NCBI GenBank assembly: GCA_028716005.1
Contig: JAQUQQ010000003.1
Coordinates: 1-46,508, forward strand
Source: Candidatus Moraniibacteriota bacterium
GTDB taxonomy: Bacteria > Patescibacteriota > Minisyncoccia > Moranbacterales > UBA11712
DNA: 46,508 nucleotides
Direction: 5' to 3'
The translations under genes and the position numbers were made by a program. Position 1 is the stretch's first letter. The number at the start of each line of letters is the position of its first letter. Under the pieces are notes generated by a model. It saw only the letters and a list, made by a program, of their open reading frames with translations. It had not been told where the DNA came from and did not search any database. Positions 8,389-17,184 of the stretch are shown in pieces.

Positions 8389-9093
8389 TTATTTTTTATT
8401 ATTGTTTTCTTTGAATTTTAGATAATCTTTTATGCTTTTATCAAAGGATTCAGCTAAATCAAGCTTGAGTGCTTCTTTGGGAGAAAACCACCCATATTCT
8501 GTCAGTTCATCGTTGTCCAGTTTTACTTTGGAATTAGCAGTTTTGCAATATGCATCAAAATAGATAAAATGAGACGGACGATGAAAATCCTTGGAATTAA
8601 TGAGTTCTCCGAATGAAACAATACCGACTGGCTGAATATTTCTGATTCCTGTTTCTTCTTTTGCCTCCCTAGCTAACGCTTCTTCTATTTTTTCTCCAGG
8701 TTCAATATGTCCGCCAGGAAAAGTCCATTTGTTTGACCATTTAGGAGCTTTCGCCATAAATATTTTTCCTTCGGAATTTTCTATTATTACGCCACCGACA
8801 ATTTCCACTCCTTTGGGGAATTCAACTTTGGGCTCTATTTGTATAATCTGAAAACCATATTTATCAATGTCTTCCTGCGGCCAAAATTCAGTATCTTTGG
8901 TTTTTATAGTATAGGTCGCTGCAGTCTCAATTTTTCTTCCAGTATATTCTTTTTTGTCCTTGTCCCACTCTTCCAGAATTAGAGTGTCTTTCTTACCAAC
9001 TTCAAAATCGGCAAGACGAAGTTCAAATTTCTTTTTTCCAGAAACAATTTCCTCAAAATATTCCTTCCAAACTTTTTTGTGAATTATCGCCAT
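8389..9093 (-). CDS. Fusion of an ASCH/DUF3850-like domain and a Nudix hydrolase
   Basis: N-term HKKVWKEYFEEIVSGKKKFELRLADFEVGKKDTLILEEW; Nudix box GGHIEPGEKIEEALAREAKEETGI. Confidence 0.8.
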   Translation of the reverse strand: MAIIHKKVWKEYFEEIVSGKKKFELRLADFEVGKKDTLILEEWDKDKKEYTGRKIETAATYTIKTKDTEFWPQEDIDKYGFQIIQIEPKVEFPKGVEIVGGVIIENSEGKIFMAKAPKWSNKWTFPGGHIEPGEKIEEALAREAKEETGIRNIQPVGIVSFGELINSKDFHRPSHFIYFDAYCKTANSKVKLDNDELTEYGWFSPKEALKLDLAESFDKSIKDYLKFKENNNKK

Positions 9094-9159
9094 AATTTTA
9101 CAAATATTTTATCTCGCATATATTTTGTCGGGCCGTGAGACGATGTGTCAACCATTATT

Positions 9160-10278
9160 TCACAAGTAGCTGTGTCTCTTGCTAATTTTTGTGTTCCAAA
9201 ACAATATTACCGGGTATAAAAACATCACAAAGCCTAAAATAAAAAAGACATTATGAGGTATTTTTTCCAGTGAAAAGCTGATAAAGGCGATGAGCAGTCC
9301 TACAATTCTCCCAGAGGCCAGCATATATTCTCTGCCTGGCATAGCCAACCTCAAATTGGGATGTGAGTCAACAACCATAGCGGTGGAGATATTCCAAAAC
9401 AGGGGAAGCAGAAATTGCAGCAGCCCTGTCAAGACGAACCATATAAATATATTTCCAACCGCGAAAACAAAAAGAAAAGTCAAAATGGCTATGCTGATTG
9501 TCAAAGGATACAAAAAAATGGCTCTCTTTTGAATTTTATCAGTGAACCTTCCCAGAAGCAAATTGGCCAACACAGCCATCAGCGCGAGATAGGCCAAATA
9601 CCCGCCGTATTCCAAAGGCTCCTTAATGAAGAAAAGACTGAAGATCGGAATGATGCCAAAAATCGTGGCTTCCCAGATCCCTTGGTCAAAAATGAACCAA
9701 CGGGTTGATTTTATTTCTCTCAACGCCGATTTCAGGGTATAAGCGACGTTAAAATTTTCTTGACGCTTTGTGAAATAAAAAGCGAACAAGAAGAATACCC
9801 CGGAAAATATCCATAAATATGTGATATTTTTACTGGCGAGAAATCCAGAAGCGAGTGGAGCAAAAATGCCAATCAGCGGGCCTATACTGAACATCAGCGC
9901 GGAGCTATACCCCCTTTTTTCCTGAGGAGTGTTTTCGAAGTGAGCGATGTTATAAAAAATATAAAAGAAAAATAAGGCGAAACCCGATAAAATGTTGGCT
10001 AAATAAAATTGAGTAGGGTTCAGTATTCTAATCGAGAGCAAGATATATCCGAAATTCAATATCAATGCCAAACGCCAAGCTTTTTTTGATTTGAAAGCAG
10101 TAAAAAATAATAGCAAGATTATTTGGCCTGAAAATAAAAATAATTTCCCCAGCATCATTTGCTTGAAATCCAAGCCCTGCTTCAAAAAGTGAGTCGGCAA
10201 AATAGACCCACTAAACGAAGTGAACCAAATATAAGCGGAGTATAAAACAAAGAGATTTATAAATTTTTTATTTCGCAT
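9160..10278 (-). CDS. MFS-type transporter
   Basis: About 12 hydrophobic segments; start at MRNKKFINLF, because the longer ORF runs into the tRNA. Confidence 0.8.
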   Translation of the reverse strand: MRNKKFINLFVLYSAYIWFTSFSGSILPTHFLKQGLDFKQMMLGKLFLFSGQIILLLFFTAFKSKKAWRLALILNFGYILLSIRILNPTQFYLANILSGFALFFFYIFYNIAHFENTPQEKRGYSSALMFSIGPLIGIFAPLASGFLASKNITYLWIFSGVFFLFAFYFTKRQENFNVAYTLKSALREIKSTRWFIFDQGIWEATIFGIIPIFSLFFIKEPLEYGGYLAYLALMAVLANLLLGRFTDKIQKRAIFLYPLTISIAILTFLFVFAVGNIFIWFVLTGLLQFLLPLFWNISTAMVVDSHPNLRLAMPGREYMLASGRIVGLLIAFISFSLEKIPHNVFFILGFVMFLYPVILFWNTKISKRHSYL

Positions 10279-10286
10279 CGATTCAG

Positions 10287-10357
10287 CTGGGGAGGAGGGA
10301 TTCGAACCCCCGATGGTGGATCCAGAGTCCACTGCCTTACCGCTTGGCTACTCCCCA
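10287..10357 (-). tRNA. tRNA-Gln(CTG)
   Basis: TGGGGAGTAGCCAAGCGGTAAGGCAGTGGACTCTGGATCCACCATCGGGGGTTCGAATCCCTCCTCCCCAG; anticodon CTG; U1-A72 and G73 typical of Gln. Confidence 0.93.
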
Positions 10358-10460
10358 ATGCATCACTAACCCCCGTATATTACATAAAATCGCCCGAAAT
10401 TTCAAGGGTTGAAAAAAATCAGGGAATTTGCTAGTATAAGAATACATTAACCACAAATAT

Positions 10461-10718
10461 ATGGCCGATCAAGAAATCGGAAAAGTGGTTCACTATTTTG
10501 ACAAGGCGATGGTGGCCGTCGTCAAACTGTCGAAGGGCGTGAAAGCCGGGGAAGCGCTCAAATTCGTCAAGGGGGAAAACGAATTCGAGCTCACGGCGGA
10601 TTCCATGCAGCTCGATCACGAACCGATCAGCAAAGGGAAAAAAGGGGAAGAAATTGCCATTAAGGTGCCGAGCCCGACGAAAGAAGGCGCGACCGTTTTC
10701 AAGGTCAAAGAAGCCTGA
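10461..10718 (+). CDS. Translation elongation factor-like small protein (EF-Tu domain 2-like beta barrel)
   Basis: IGKVVHYFDKAMVAVVKLSKGVKAGEALKF...ELTADSMQLDHEPISKGKKGEEIAIKV. Confidence 0.7.
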   Translation: MADQEIGKVVHYFDKAMVAVVKLSKGVKAGEALKFVKGENEFELTADSMQLDHEPISKGKKGEEIAIKVPSPTKEGATVFKVKEA

Positions 10719-10782
10719 AGTGAGCCTGGAAAAAGATCGTCCGGGGTGCTCCAAAATATAACCCCATTCTTTTTTTGCTTTT

Positions 10783-11034
10783 ATGAATATAAATTCAATA
10801 CTCAACAATTTTTGGATTTTGCTTCCGCTCATCGTCTGGACTCTTTTTTGGAAAGGAATGGCTCTCTGGAAATCGGCGCGGCGCGGCGAAATGATTTGGT
10901 TCATCGTCCTTTTGATCCTCAACACTCTCGGAATCCTGGAGATAATTTATATTTTTATTGTCGCCAGAAAAAGAACAACCCAAACAGAACCCGACGCGAA
11001 AATAGAGGATTCGAAAAAGAAGAAAATAATCTGA
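10783..11034 (+). CDS. Small membrane protein, DUF5652-like
   Basis: Two TM; LIVWTLFWKGMALWKSARRGEMIWFIVLLILNTLGILEIIYIF. Confidence 0.7.
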   Translation: MNINSILNNFWILLPLIVWTLFWKGMALWKSARRGEMIWFIVLLILNTLGILEIIYIFIVARKRTTQTEPDAKIEDSKKKKII

Positions 11035-11074
11035 GTTCAATTTTCAAACCAGTTAATCATAATTTTTCAAAATC

Positions 11075-11350
11075 ATGGCAAAAAAACCCAATATTGAACC
11101 TCTCGGAGAAAATGTTCTCATCGAGCCCGCGAAATCCGATGCCGTGACCGCCTCCGGAATCGTTCTTCCCGACACCAGCGAAGAAAAGCCGCAAGAAGGG
11201 TTGGTCGTTGCCGTCGGTGCTGACAAAAAAATCAAGGTGAAACCCGGGCAAAAGGTGATTTATTCAAAATATTCCGGAAATGAAATCAAGGTGGGTGAAG
11301 CGGAATATCTCTTGGTGAAAAACGATGATATTCTGGCGATCGTGAAATAA
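11075..11350 (+). CDS. groS: Co-chaperonin GroES
   Basis: IEPLGENVLIEPAK...ASGIVLPDTSEEKPQEGLVVAVG...EYLLVKNDDILAIVK. Confidence 0.92.
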   Translation: MAKKPNIEPLGENVLIEPAKSDAVTASGIVLPDTSEEKPQEGLVVAVGADKKIKVKPGQKVIYSKYSGNEIKVGEAEYLLVKNDDILAIVK

Positions 11351-11363
11351 ATTTTTGGAATTC

Positions 11364-11394
11364 AAAAAAAGACGTCCGCAAGGGCGTCTTTTTC
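11364..11394. terminator. Bidirectional terminator between groS and the rhodanese gene
   Basis: AAAAAAAGACGTCC-GCAA-GGGCGTCTTTTT. Confidence 0.85.
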
Positions 11395-11405
11395 GCTGGA
11401 TCCTT

Positions 11406-12221
11406 TTATTCAATTTTCCCGTCTGCTTTTTTCCAGGCGTCAAGGCCTCCATCCAAAACATAAACATTGAAAAAATTCAAATCAAAAAGAATCACGGCCG
11501 CTTTATTCGCTTCGTCCTCATTTCCGCCATAAACTATCACTTCCTTGGCCGGAGAAATCGCTTTTTGGTCTTTTTCGATGACCGAAAGGGGGAGATTGAC
11601 GGCTTTCGGTATATGGCCGGAGCCGAATTGTTCATTTTCCCTCACGTCAATAAATTGAATGAGACCATCTCCTCCCGAAAGATCGCTCGCGATCTTTTCG
11701 ACGGTAATCTTTTTTATTTTATTTTGGTCGCCCGGCGATTTTCCCTCAGAAACCAGGGTATAGCCGGCGTTTCGCCAGTCGGCTAACCCGCCCCGCAGAT
11801 ACTTCGCGTTCACAAAGCCGGCGGCAATGACCTCGTTTGCTGCTTTGGCGGTTTGAAAAACATCAGTGCCCTCATTCATGATGATCACATTGGCTGTTTT
11901 TTCCGCGCCGGTTTTTCCGATTTGACTCGCCAAATTTGTTCCGGATGGAAAGTTCACTGATCCAGCCAAATGCCCGGCGGAAAATTCGCCGGGACTCCGA
12001 AGGTCAATGAGAAAAATATTTTCCCCAGTTTTCATTTTTTTTGAAAAATCATCCAAAGTGATGGATGGCGCTTTGAGAATTTCCTCGTTTACATTGGCAT
12101 CCGGATTTTCTTTTTGAGAACTCTTGAAAAAAAGTGGCCGGGCCAGGGACCAAACAACCACTGCCAGAATCAAAACGAATCCCAATATGAACACTTTGTT
12201 TTGGTTTTTTTGCTGAAACAT
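11406..12221 (-). CDS. Membrane-anchored tandem rhodanese-domain protein lacking catalytic Cys
   Basis: N-terminal TM; two rhodanese domains (IDLRSPGEFSAGHLAGSVN; IDVRENEQFGSGHIPKAVN); no Cys in the protein. Confidence 0.85.
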   Translation of the reverse strand: MFQQKNQNKVFILGFVLILAVVVWSLARPLFFKSSQKENPDANVNEEILKAPSITLDDFSKKMKTGENIFLIDLRSPGEFSAGHLAGSVNFPSGTNLASQIGKTGAEKTANVIIMNEGTDVFQTAKAANEVIAAGFVNAKYLRGGLADWRNAGYTLVSEGKSPGDQNKIKKITVEKIASDLSGGDGLIQFIDVRENEQFGSGHIPKAVNLPLSVIEKDQKAISPAKEVIVYGGNEDEANKAAVILFDLNFFNVYVLDGGLDAWKKADGKIE

Positions 12222-12246
12222 TGGTTTATTTTTTATAATTTTTATG

Positions 12247-13203
12247 TCAGGCCAAAACGCTGCCCAGAAAATCTTTGTGTCCCTTGGAAAAATCATCCGC
12301 GCTCATCGTTTTTTTTCCTTCGAGCTGAATTTTTTTCAAAACTATTAGCCCTTTTTTTGTTTGAACGGCTATCTTGTCTTTGTATTTTAACACTTTTCCA
12401 ATCGATTCTCCAATGTCTCTTTTTTCTTTGGCTTCTATTTCCACCAACTTTAGCCTCTTTTTTCCCTTTTCCAAGGAAAAGAAAGTAAAAATGCCCGGCC
12501 AGGGATGATAGGCTTTCCATTTTTTGAAAATTGTTTCCGCCGGTTCGCTCCAGTCTATTTTTCCGTCTCCTTTTTCGATTGTCCGGCAATAGGTAGCTTC
12601 TTTTTCGTTTTGGGGGATCGCTTTGATTGCTCCGCTGATCCATAAAGGCAGAGTTTCAATCAAAATTTTTCCCGAAGCCTCGGCCAGTTTTTCGGTGAGA
12701 GTTAGAGTATTGTCATTTTTTCCAATCGCGATTTCTTCCTGGTTTATAATTTCGCCAGCGTCCAATTTTTCATTCATCAGCATCAAAGTGAGCCCGGTTT
12801 TTTCTTCGCCCGAAAGTATGGCTTCCTGAATAGGGGAAGCGCCGCGGAATTTTGGGAGGAGAGAAGCGTGGATGTTTATCGCTCCAAATTTCGGAATTTC
12901 GAGAATATCTTTGGGAAGGATTTTTCCGTAAGCAGCGACAATAATGACGTCCGGCTGCAATTTGGCAATATCTTCTTTCGCGTTTCCTTTTCCCAAATTC
13001 TGGGGCTCAAAAACAGGAATGGAATGTTTTTCGGCCAGTTCTTTGACGGCTGATTTTTTTGTTTCCCGATTCCGGCCGACTTTTTTGTCCGATTGCGTGA
13101 AAACAGCGGCGATATTGTAGCCAGCTGCGATCAAATCTTTCAGTATCTTCTCCGCAAAATGCGGAGTTCCGAAAAAGATAATTTTAATTTTATCGTTTTC
13201 CAT
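12247..13203 (-). CDS. fmt: Methionyl-tRNA formyltransferase
   Basis: FFGTPHFAEKIL, INIHASLLPKFRGASPIQEAIL, TGLTLMLMNEKLDAGEI. Confidence 0.95.
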   Translation of the reverse strand: MENDKIKIIFFGTPHFAEKILKDLIAAGYNIAAVFTQSDKKVGRNRETKKSAVKELAEKHSIPVFEPQNLGKGNAKEDIAKLQPDVIIVAAYGKILPKDILEIPKFGAINIHASLLPKFRGASPIQEAILSGEEKTGLTLMLMNEKLDAGEIINQEEIAIGKNDNTLTLTEKLAEASGKILIETLPLWISGAIKAIPQNEKEATYCRTIEKGDGKIDWSEPAETIFKKWKAYHPWPGIFTFFSLEKGKKRLKLVEIEAKEKRDIGESIGKVLKYKDKIAVQTKKGLIVLKKIQLEGKKTMSADDFSKGHKDFLGSVLA

Positions 13204-13211
13204 TATTTTTA

Positions 13212-13273
13212 CCCTGTTAAATGCCCTCGATAAAGTCGGGGCAATCCCGCCAGAGCGGGATTATTTAACAGGG
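13212..13273. repeat. Y-shaped (three-way junction) composite palindrome filling the def-fmt gap
   Basis: Outer CCCTGTTAAAT/ATTTAACAGGG; inner GCCC...GGGC and AATCCCGC-CAGA-GCGGGATT. Confidence 0.8.
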
Positions 13274-13722
13274 CGAACCGCCCGATCGATTATCAAAATT
13301 CCGTCGAGGTGGTCAATTTCATGCTGAAACACTCGCGCCAAAAGTCCTTCGGCTTTGATTTTCAATTTTTTTCCGCCCGGGTCTTTTGCTCTTATTTTCA
13401 CCTTCACGGGCCGTTCAATTGGAAAAAATTTTCCCGGGAAACTCAAACACCCCTCCTCGAAGATTTCTTTTTTTCTTGAATATGATTTGATTTTGGGATT
13501 GATCAAGGCATAAACCGTGTCGTCGACCCGGACAACGCAAATCCGCAAATTCGAACCGACTTGCGGAGCGGCCAGCCCGATTCCTTTTTCGGCTTCCATC
13601 GTTTTCACCATATCAGAAACCAGTTTCAAGAGCTCGGGGTCTTTGAAATCTTTGATTTCCTCCGTTTTCTTTCGAAGAAAATCATTAGGATACTTTATAA
13701 TTTTTAGATTTTTATCAGTCAT
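13261..13722 (-). CDS. def: Peptide deformylase
   Basis: GIGLAAPQVGSNLRICVV, EGCLSFPG, FQHEIDHLDGILIIDR. Confidence 0.95.
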   Translation of the reverse strand: MTDKNLKIIKYPNDFLRKKTEEIKDFKDPELLKLVSDMVKTMEAEKGIGLAAPQVGSNLRICVVRVDDTVYALINPKIKSYSRKKEIFEEGCLSFPGKFFPIERPVKVKIRAKDPGGKKLKIKAEGLLARVFQHEIDHLDGILIIDRAVRPVK

Positions 13723-13749
13723 AAAAATAATATATATTCGACTCTAAAA

Positions 13750-13791
13750 AATACTCAATACCAAATACTAGATACTAGATACTAAATACTA
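13750..13791. repeat. Tandem heptamer array (AATACTA/GATACTA)x6 overlapping the priA stop codon
   Basis: AATACTC AATACCA AATACTA GATACTA GATACTA AATACTA. Confidence 0.92.
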
Positions 13792-15726
13792 AATCGTACT
13801 CATCGGGTCGACATCCACCGCCCAGCCTTTTTTGAGTCCGCCCAGAACCGGGAAAACAGGTGATTTTCTTGCGTTAGTTTCCGGCCCAAACTTAATCAAT
13901 ATATTTTTGAGATAATAACCCCTCTTTTTTGCCGCAAACGGCTCGAAGGGCTCGCTTGTATCAATATTACTATCCGCGAGCGTTTGAAGCAAGCTGAACG
14001 TCTTTTTGGCTTCTGTTTCGACTTTTTTTTTGTTTCTGTCGCGATAAAAAAGCTTGATGATCCGCGAAAACGGGGGATTGTCTGTCTTTTTTCTCTCGTT
14101 CAGTTCTTTTTCAAAAAATTCCGCTGTTTTTTGATTTCGGAAAGAGTCCAGCAAAAAACTGTCCGGATAAGTTGTTTGAATCAACAAAATCCCTTTTTTT
14201 CTCGTGAGGCCTTCCGCCTGGCCAAGCATCGCGAAAATCAGCTCTCTCGTGTTGAAGTCGGGAATGCTTCCCAAGTCGTCAAAACTGGGAAAGGCAACCA
14301 AGTCAAATTCTTGGAGACTGCCGATCTTGAGAGCAATCTGCGTCCCGATGAGCACATCAAAATTGCCGCTTGCCAAATCTTCCAAAATTTTTCCGCTGTT
14401 CTTTTTTGATTTTGAAGCGTCCGTGTCAAGGCGCAAAATCCGTGCTGACGGGAAAAGCCTTTTGATTTTTCTCTCAACGAGCTGGATTCCCACTCCCTGG
14501 TGTGAAAACTGGCTGGCTCCGCAAGTTGGGCAGGAGCTCAAAAGATTCATAACGTGGCTGCAGTGGAGGCACTGGTATTTTTCTTTTTCCTCGAAATAGA
14601 CCAGCGCCCGGTTGCAATCCGGGCAGCGCAAAACTGTTTTGCAGCTTCGACAGACCGAATAGCTTGAAAAGCCCTTGCGGTTGACGACCAGAAGCGCCTT
14701 TTCTTTTTTGTCCAAAAGGCTTGACAATGATTTGTGCAGTTCCTTTCCAATCGGGAAATCAGCGCTCTTTTTTTCCTCGAAAACGTTGGTGATTTTGATT
14801 TCGCACCGGCTTGGATTGTCTGCTCCCAAGTCTATTATGCGGATATCTTTTTCATTTTTTTTCTTCCATATTTCTGATGAAAAAACAGAGTTTGAGTATA
14901 TTATTTTTGCGTCGTGGGTGTCGGCCAGCATCTGGGCGGATCGCGCCGCGTTGTATCTTGGATTCATATCCCATTGCTTATGAGAAATATCGCCCGATTC
15001 CTCGACTGCGATAGTATCCAGTTCTCGAAAGGGGAGGAAAAGTCCTGTTTTTGTGGCGACAATTATTTTCACTTTGCCATCCCTGATTCTTTCCCAGGCT
15101 TCGAAAAATTCTCCTTTTGAAATCGAACCATGGACCAAAGCGATTTCGTTTGCCGGAAAATATTTTTTGAGCTTTTCAAAAAAAGCGGCGGCCGGAAAAA
15201 TTTCAGAGGCGATATAAAGAAACTGTTTGTTTTTTTCGGCAGCTTTATGCATGGCTGAAAAAATAATTTCGTCCCTTTCTTTTTTGGGGCCGATCAGCGC
15301 GATTTCTTTGTTTTTCGCCCCAAATATTTCTTTGGCCCGGTTATGGATTTTTATGATTTCCAATTTTGCAGAATTTGTTTTTTTCTCATTTCTTGTTTTC
15401 ACTATTTTCGGAACCATGATTTTCAAGACTATTCCGAGGGGAGAAAGATAAAAATCCGCCATTTTTTTTGCAAATTCAATCTGTTTTTCGGAAAGCATTT
15501 CTTCCGCCGCAATTCTTTTCACGCGTTTCAGCTCAAAATTTCCTTTTCGGGGAAAATCATCCCGGCTGTCCATCACAATTCCCAAAATCACGCGGTTATA
15601 AAAAGGAATTTCCACCAGGCTTCCGCGTTTTATCGGCTCCTGAAACAAATACGAAAAAACCTGCGTTCTCGCGATTGGCAGGCGAATGAGCGGAGCAACT
15701 TGTATGATATTTTTCTTATTGTTCAT
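13789..15726 (-). CDS. priA: Primosomal protein N' (PriA)-like with degenerate helicase motifs
   Basis: PriA N-terminus; zinc-binding CRSCKTVLRCPDCN...CLHCSHVMNLLSSCPTCGA; IGTQIALK; start at MNNKKNIIQVAP. Confidence 0.85.
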   Translation of the reverse strand: MNNKKNIIQVAPLIRLPIARTQVFSYLFQEPIKRGSLVEIPFYNRVILGIVMDSRDDFPRKGNFELKRVKRIAAEEMLSEKQIEFAKKMADFYLSPLGIVLKIMVPKIVKTRNEKKTNSAKLEIIKIHNRAKEIFGAKNKEIALIGPKKERDEIIFSAMHKAAEKNKQFLYIASEIFPAAAFFEKLKKYFPANEIALVHGSISKGEFFEAWERIRDGKVKIIVATKTGLFLPFRELDTIAVEESGDISHKQWDMNPRYNAARSAQMLADTHDAKIIYSNSVFSSEIWKKKNEKDIRIIDLGADNPSRCEIKITNVFEEKKSADFPIGKELHKSLSSLLDKKEKALLVVNRKGFSSYSVCRSCKTVLRCPDCNRALVYFEEKEKYQCLHCSHVMNLLSSCPTCGASQFSHQGVGIQLVERKIKRLFPSARILRLDTDASKSKKNSGKILEDLASGNFDVLIGTQIALKIGSLQEFDLVAFPSFDDLGSIPDFNTRELIFAMLGQAEGLTRKKGILLIQTTYPDSFLLDSFRNQKTAEFFEKELNERKKTDNPPFSRIIKLFYRDRNKKKVETEAKKTFSLLQTLADSNIDTSEPFEPFAAKKRGYYLKNILIKFGPETNARKSPVFPVLGGLKKGWAVDVDPMSTI

Positions 15727-16276
15727 ATTTTTCCACCGTGAAACGATATATCTCCTCATTTTTATCAATATCTGGATTTATCCCGCCTTTTTGACTGGCA
15801 ATCGAGAGTTGTTGGTCAACGGAATCAATTCCATCGAGATCGGGGAGAAGAAGTCCCGCGCGGCCATCCGGACATTTCACAATAACACCGTATTTTTTCG
15901 GATCAAGCTCATCGAGGCGAGAAATTTTTTCCGGCTTGCTCAAAAGGCTGGCTTCGATAGACAAACCGGAAAGTTCTTCTTCTTTTATTGGGAAAAAGCG
16001 ATTATCCCGCGAGCCAGCGGCAATAGCGTTCAAAATAATCTCTTCAGCCAGATTTTTGTGGGCCGGCAGATATGTCCCAATGCATCCCCTCAATTCCTTT
16101 CTTTGGTGAATACTCACAAACACCCCGCCTTTTTTTTCATAAAATTCCGGCGGCAAATTTTCGGGAATATCAATGATTTTCCTGTGTTTAACATACTCTT
16201 CGATAGCAGATTTAGCTAATTGGACGTAATGATTCATAAAGTTGACAAACATCGCGGAGGAAGGCGGGCGGGCCAA
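15716..16276 (-). CDS. AMMECR1 domain protein (AmmeMemoRadiSam system protein A)
   Basis: GVFVSIHQRKELRGCIGTYLPAHKNLAEEIILNAIAAGSRDNRFFPI; may start at an internal Met. Confidence 0.9.
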   Translation of the reverse strand: MARPPSSAMFVNFMNHYVQLAKSAIEEYVKHRKIIDIPENLPPEFYEKKGGVFVSIHQRKELRGCIGTYLPAHKNLAEEIILNAIAAGSRDNRFFPIKEEELSGLSIEASLLSKPEKISRLDELDPKKYGVIVKCPDGRAGLLLPDLDGIDSVDQQLSIASQKGGINPDIDKNEEIYRFTVEKYEQ

Positions 16277-16304
16277 AACTTTACACTTTAAACTATTTAA
16301 TATT
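16277..16304. repeat. Degenerate heptamer array overlapping the Memo stop codon
   Basis: AACTTTA CACTTTA AACTATT TAATATT. Confidence 0.5.
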
Positions 16305-17090
16305 TATGCTCGCTACCATATATCCCACCCCGAACGGCGCTTCGTAGCTCAATGATTTCACTTCCCACCTCAAGTTTTTCAAGGCTCCGAGAAGCATGAT
16401 GATTGACCGCAAACCGCATTCTCCGGCTTCTTCGATGAGATACGGATCGAGGTTGAGAACTCCTTTGGTGTTTTCTCGCTGGATAAGTTCCGCGAGAGTT
16501 TTGTCGAAAATCCTTCCCTGGGGAGAATATCCGGCCGGAGCGTCGGGAGTGACGCGATGCGACAAATCGCCGCTCGCAATAAAGGAAATCAATTTTGAAC
16601 TGCCCTGCAAGACGCGTCCTAAAACCTCCCCCAAACGAAAATGGTAATCAAGGGGCAGCATTGAAAAAGACATGTGAACGAGTTTCGGGTTGTAGTTCAG
16701 ATCTTTTTCGTTTATCAGATAATAAAGAGGAACCAAGGCGCCGTGATCAAGTTCAAGCTCTCTCGCGAGACCAACTGGAAGACGAGCCAAACGGCTGCTT
16801 TCCATGATTTCGTCAATGAGTTCCCGGTCATTTTCAAAAATAAATCGCCGATGGTCTCCAAAAGAAGAAAGATCGCCGCGCAGAGTGGGGGAATAGTTTA
16901 TTATGAACTTGTCATACTGCACCGGTCCATGAGGAGAAATCAACATAATCGTGTCTGCTTTCACGCTGCGGAATTTTTCTCCCGCCGTTTTCATCGCGTT
17001 CACGGTTTTTCGGCACAAATTCAAATTGCTCCGTCCGATATTCGGAATGATGATAGGCGGATGGGGAGTTATGGCGGCAAATCTAATCAT
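16293..17090 (-). CDS. Memo-family / LigB-like protein (AmmeMemoRadiSam system protein B)
   Basis: ITPHPPIIIPNIG, LISPHGPV, SGDLSHRVTPDAPAGYSPQG, EEAGECGLRSIIMLLGAL. Confidence 0.9.
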   Translation of the reverse strand: MIRFAAITPHPPIIIPNIGRSNLNLCRKTVNAMKTAGEKFRSVKADTIMLISPHGPVQYDKFIINYSPTLRGDLSSFGDHRRFIFENDRELIDEIMESSRLARLPVGLARELELDHGALVPLYYLINEKDLNYNPKLVHMSFSMLPLDYHFRLGEVLGRVLQGSSKLISFIASGDLSHRVTPDAPAGYSPQGRIFDKTLAELIQRENTKGVLNLDPYLIEEAGECGLRSIIMLLGALKNLRWEVKSLSYEAPFGVGYMVASINIK

Positions 17091-17101
17091 GAACTTCTCT
17101 A

Positions 17102-17149
17102 CGAATTATCCCGCCTTAGCGGGACCCCGCCGAGGCGGTGGCGAATTAT
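17102..17149. repeat. Double-hairpin palindromic element flanked by 8-bp direct repeats CGAATTAT
   Basis: CGAATTAT-[CCCGCCTTAGCGGGACCCCGCCGAGGCGGTGG]-CGAATTAT. Confidence 0.8.
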
Positions 17150-17184
17150 TACGAATATACAAATGTTTTTAAATTATGTACTTT

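Noticed and set aside
10279-10332. MFS protein starting at 10332
   Set aside because: That extension (MDSGSTIGGSNPSSPAES) is read through the tRNA-Gln gene; the Met at 10278 is the sensible start.
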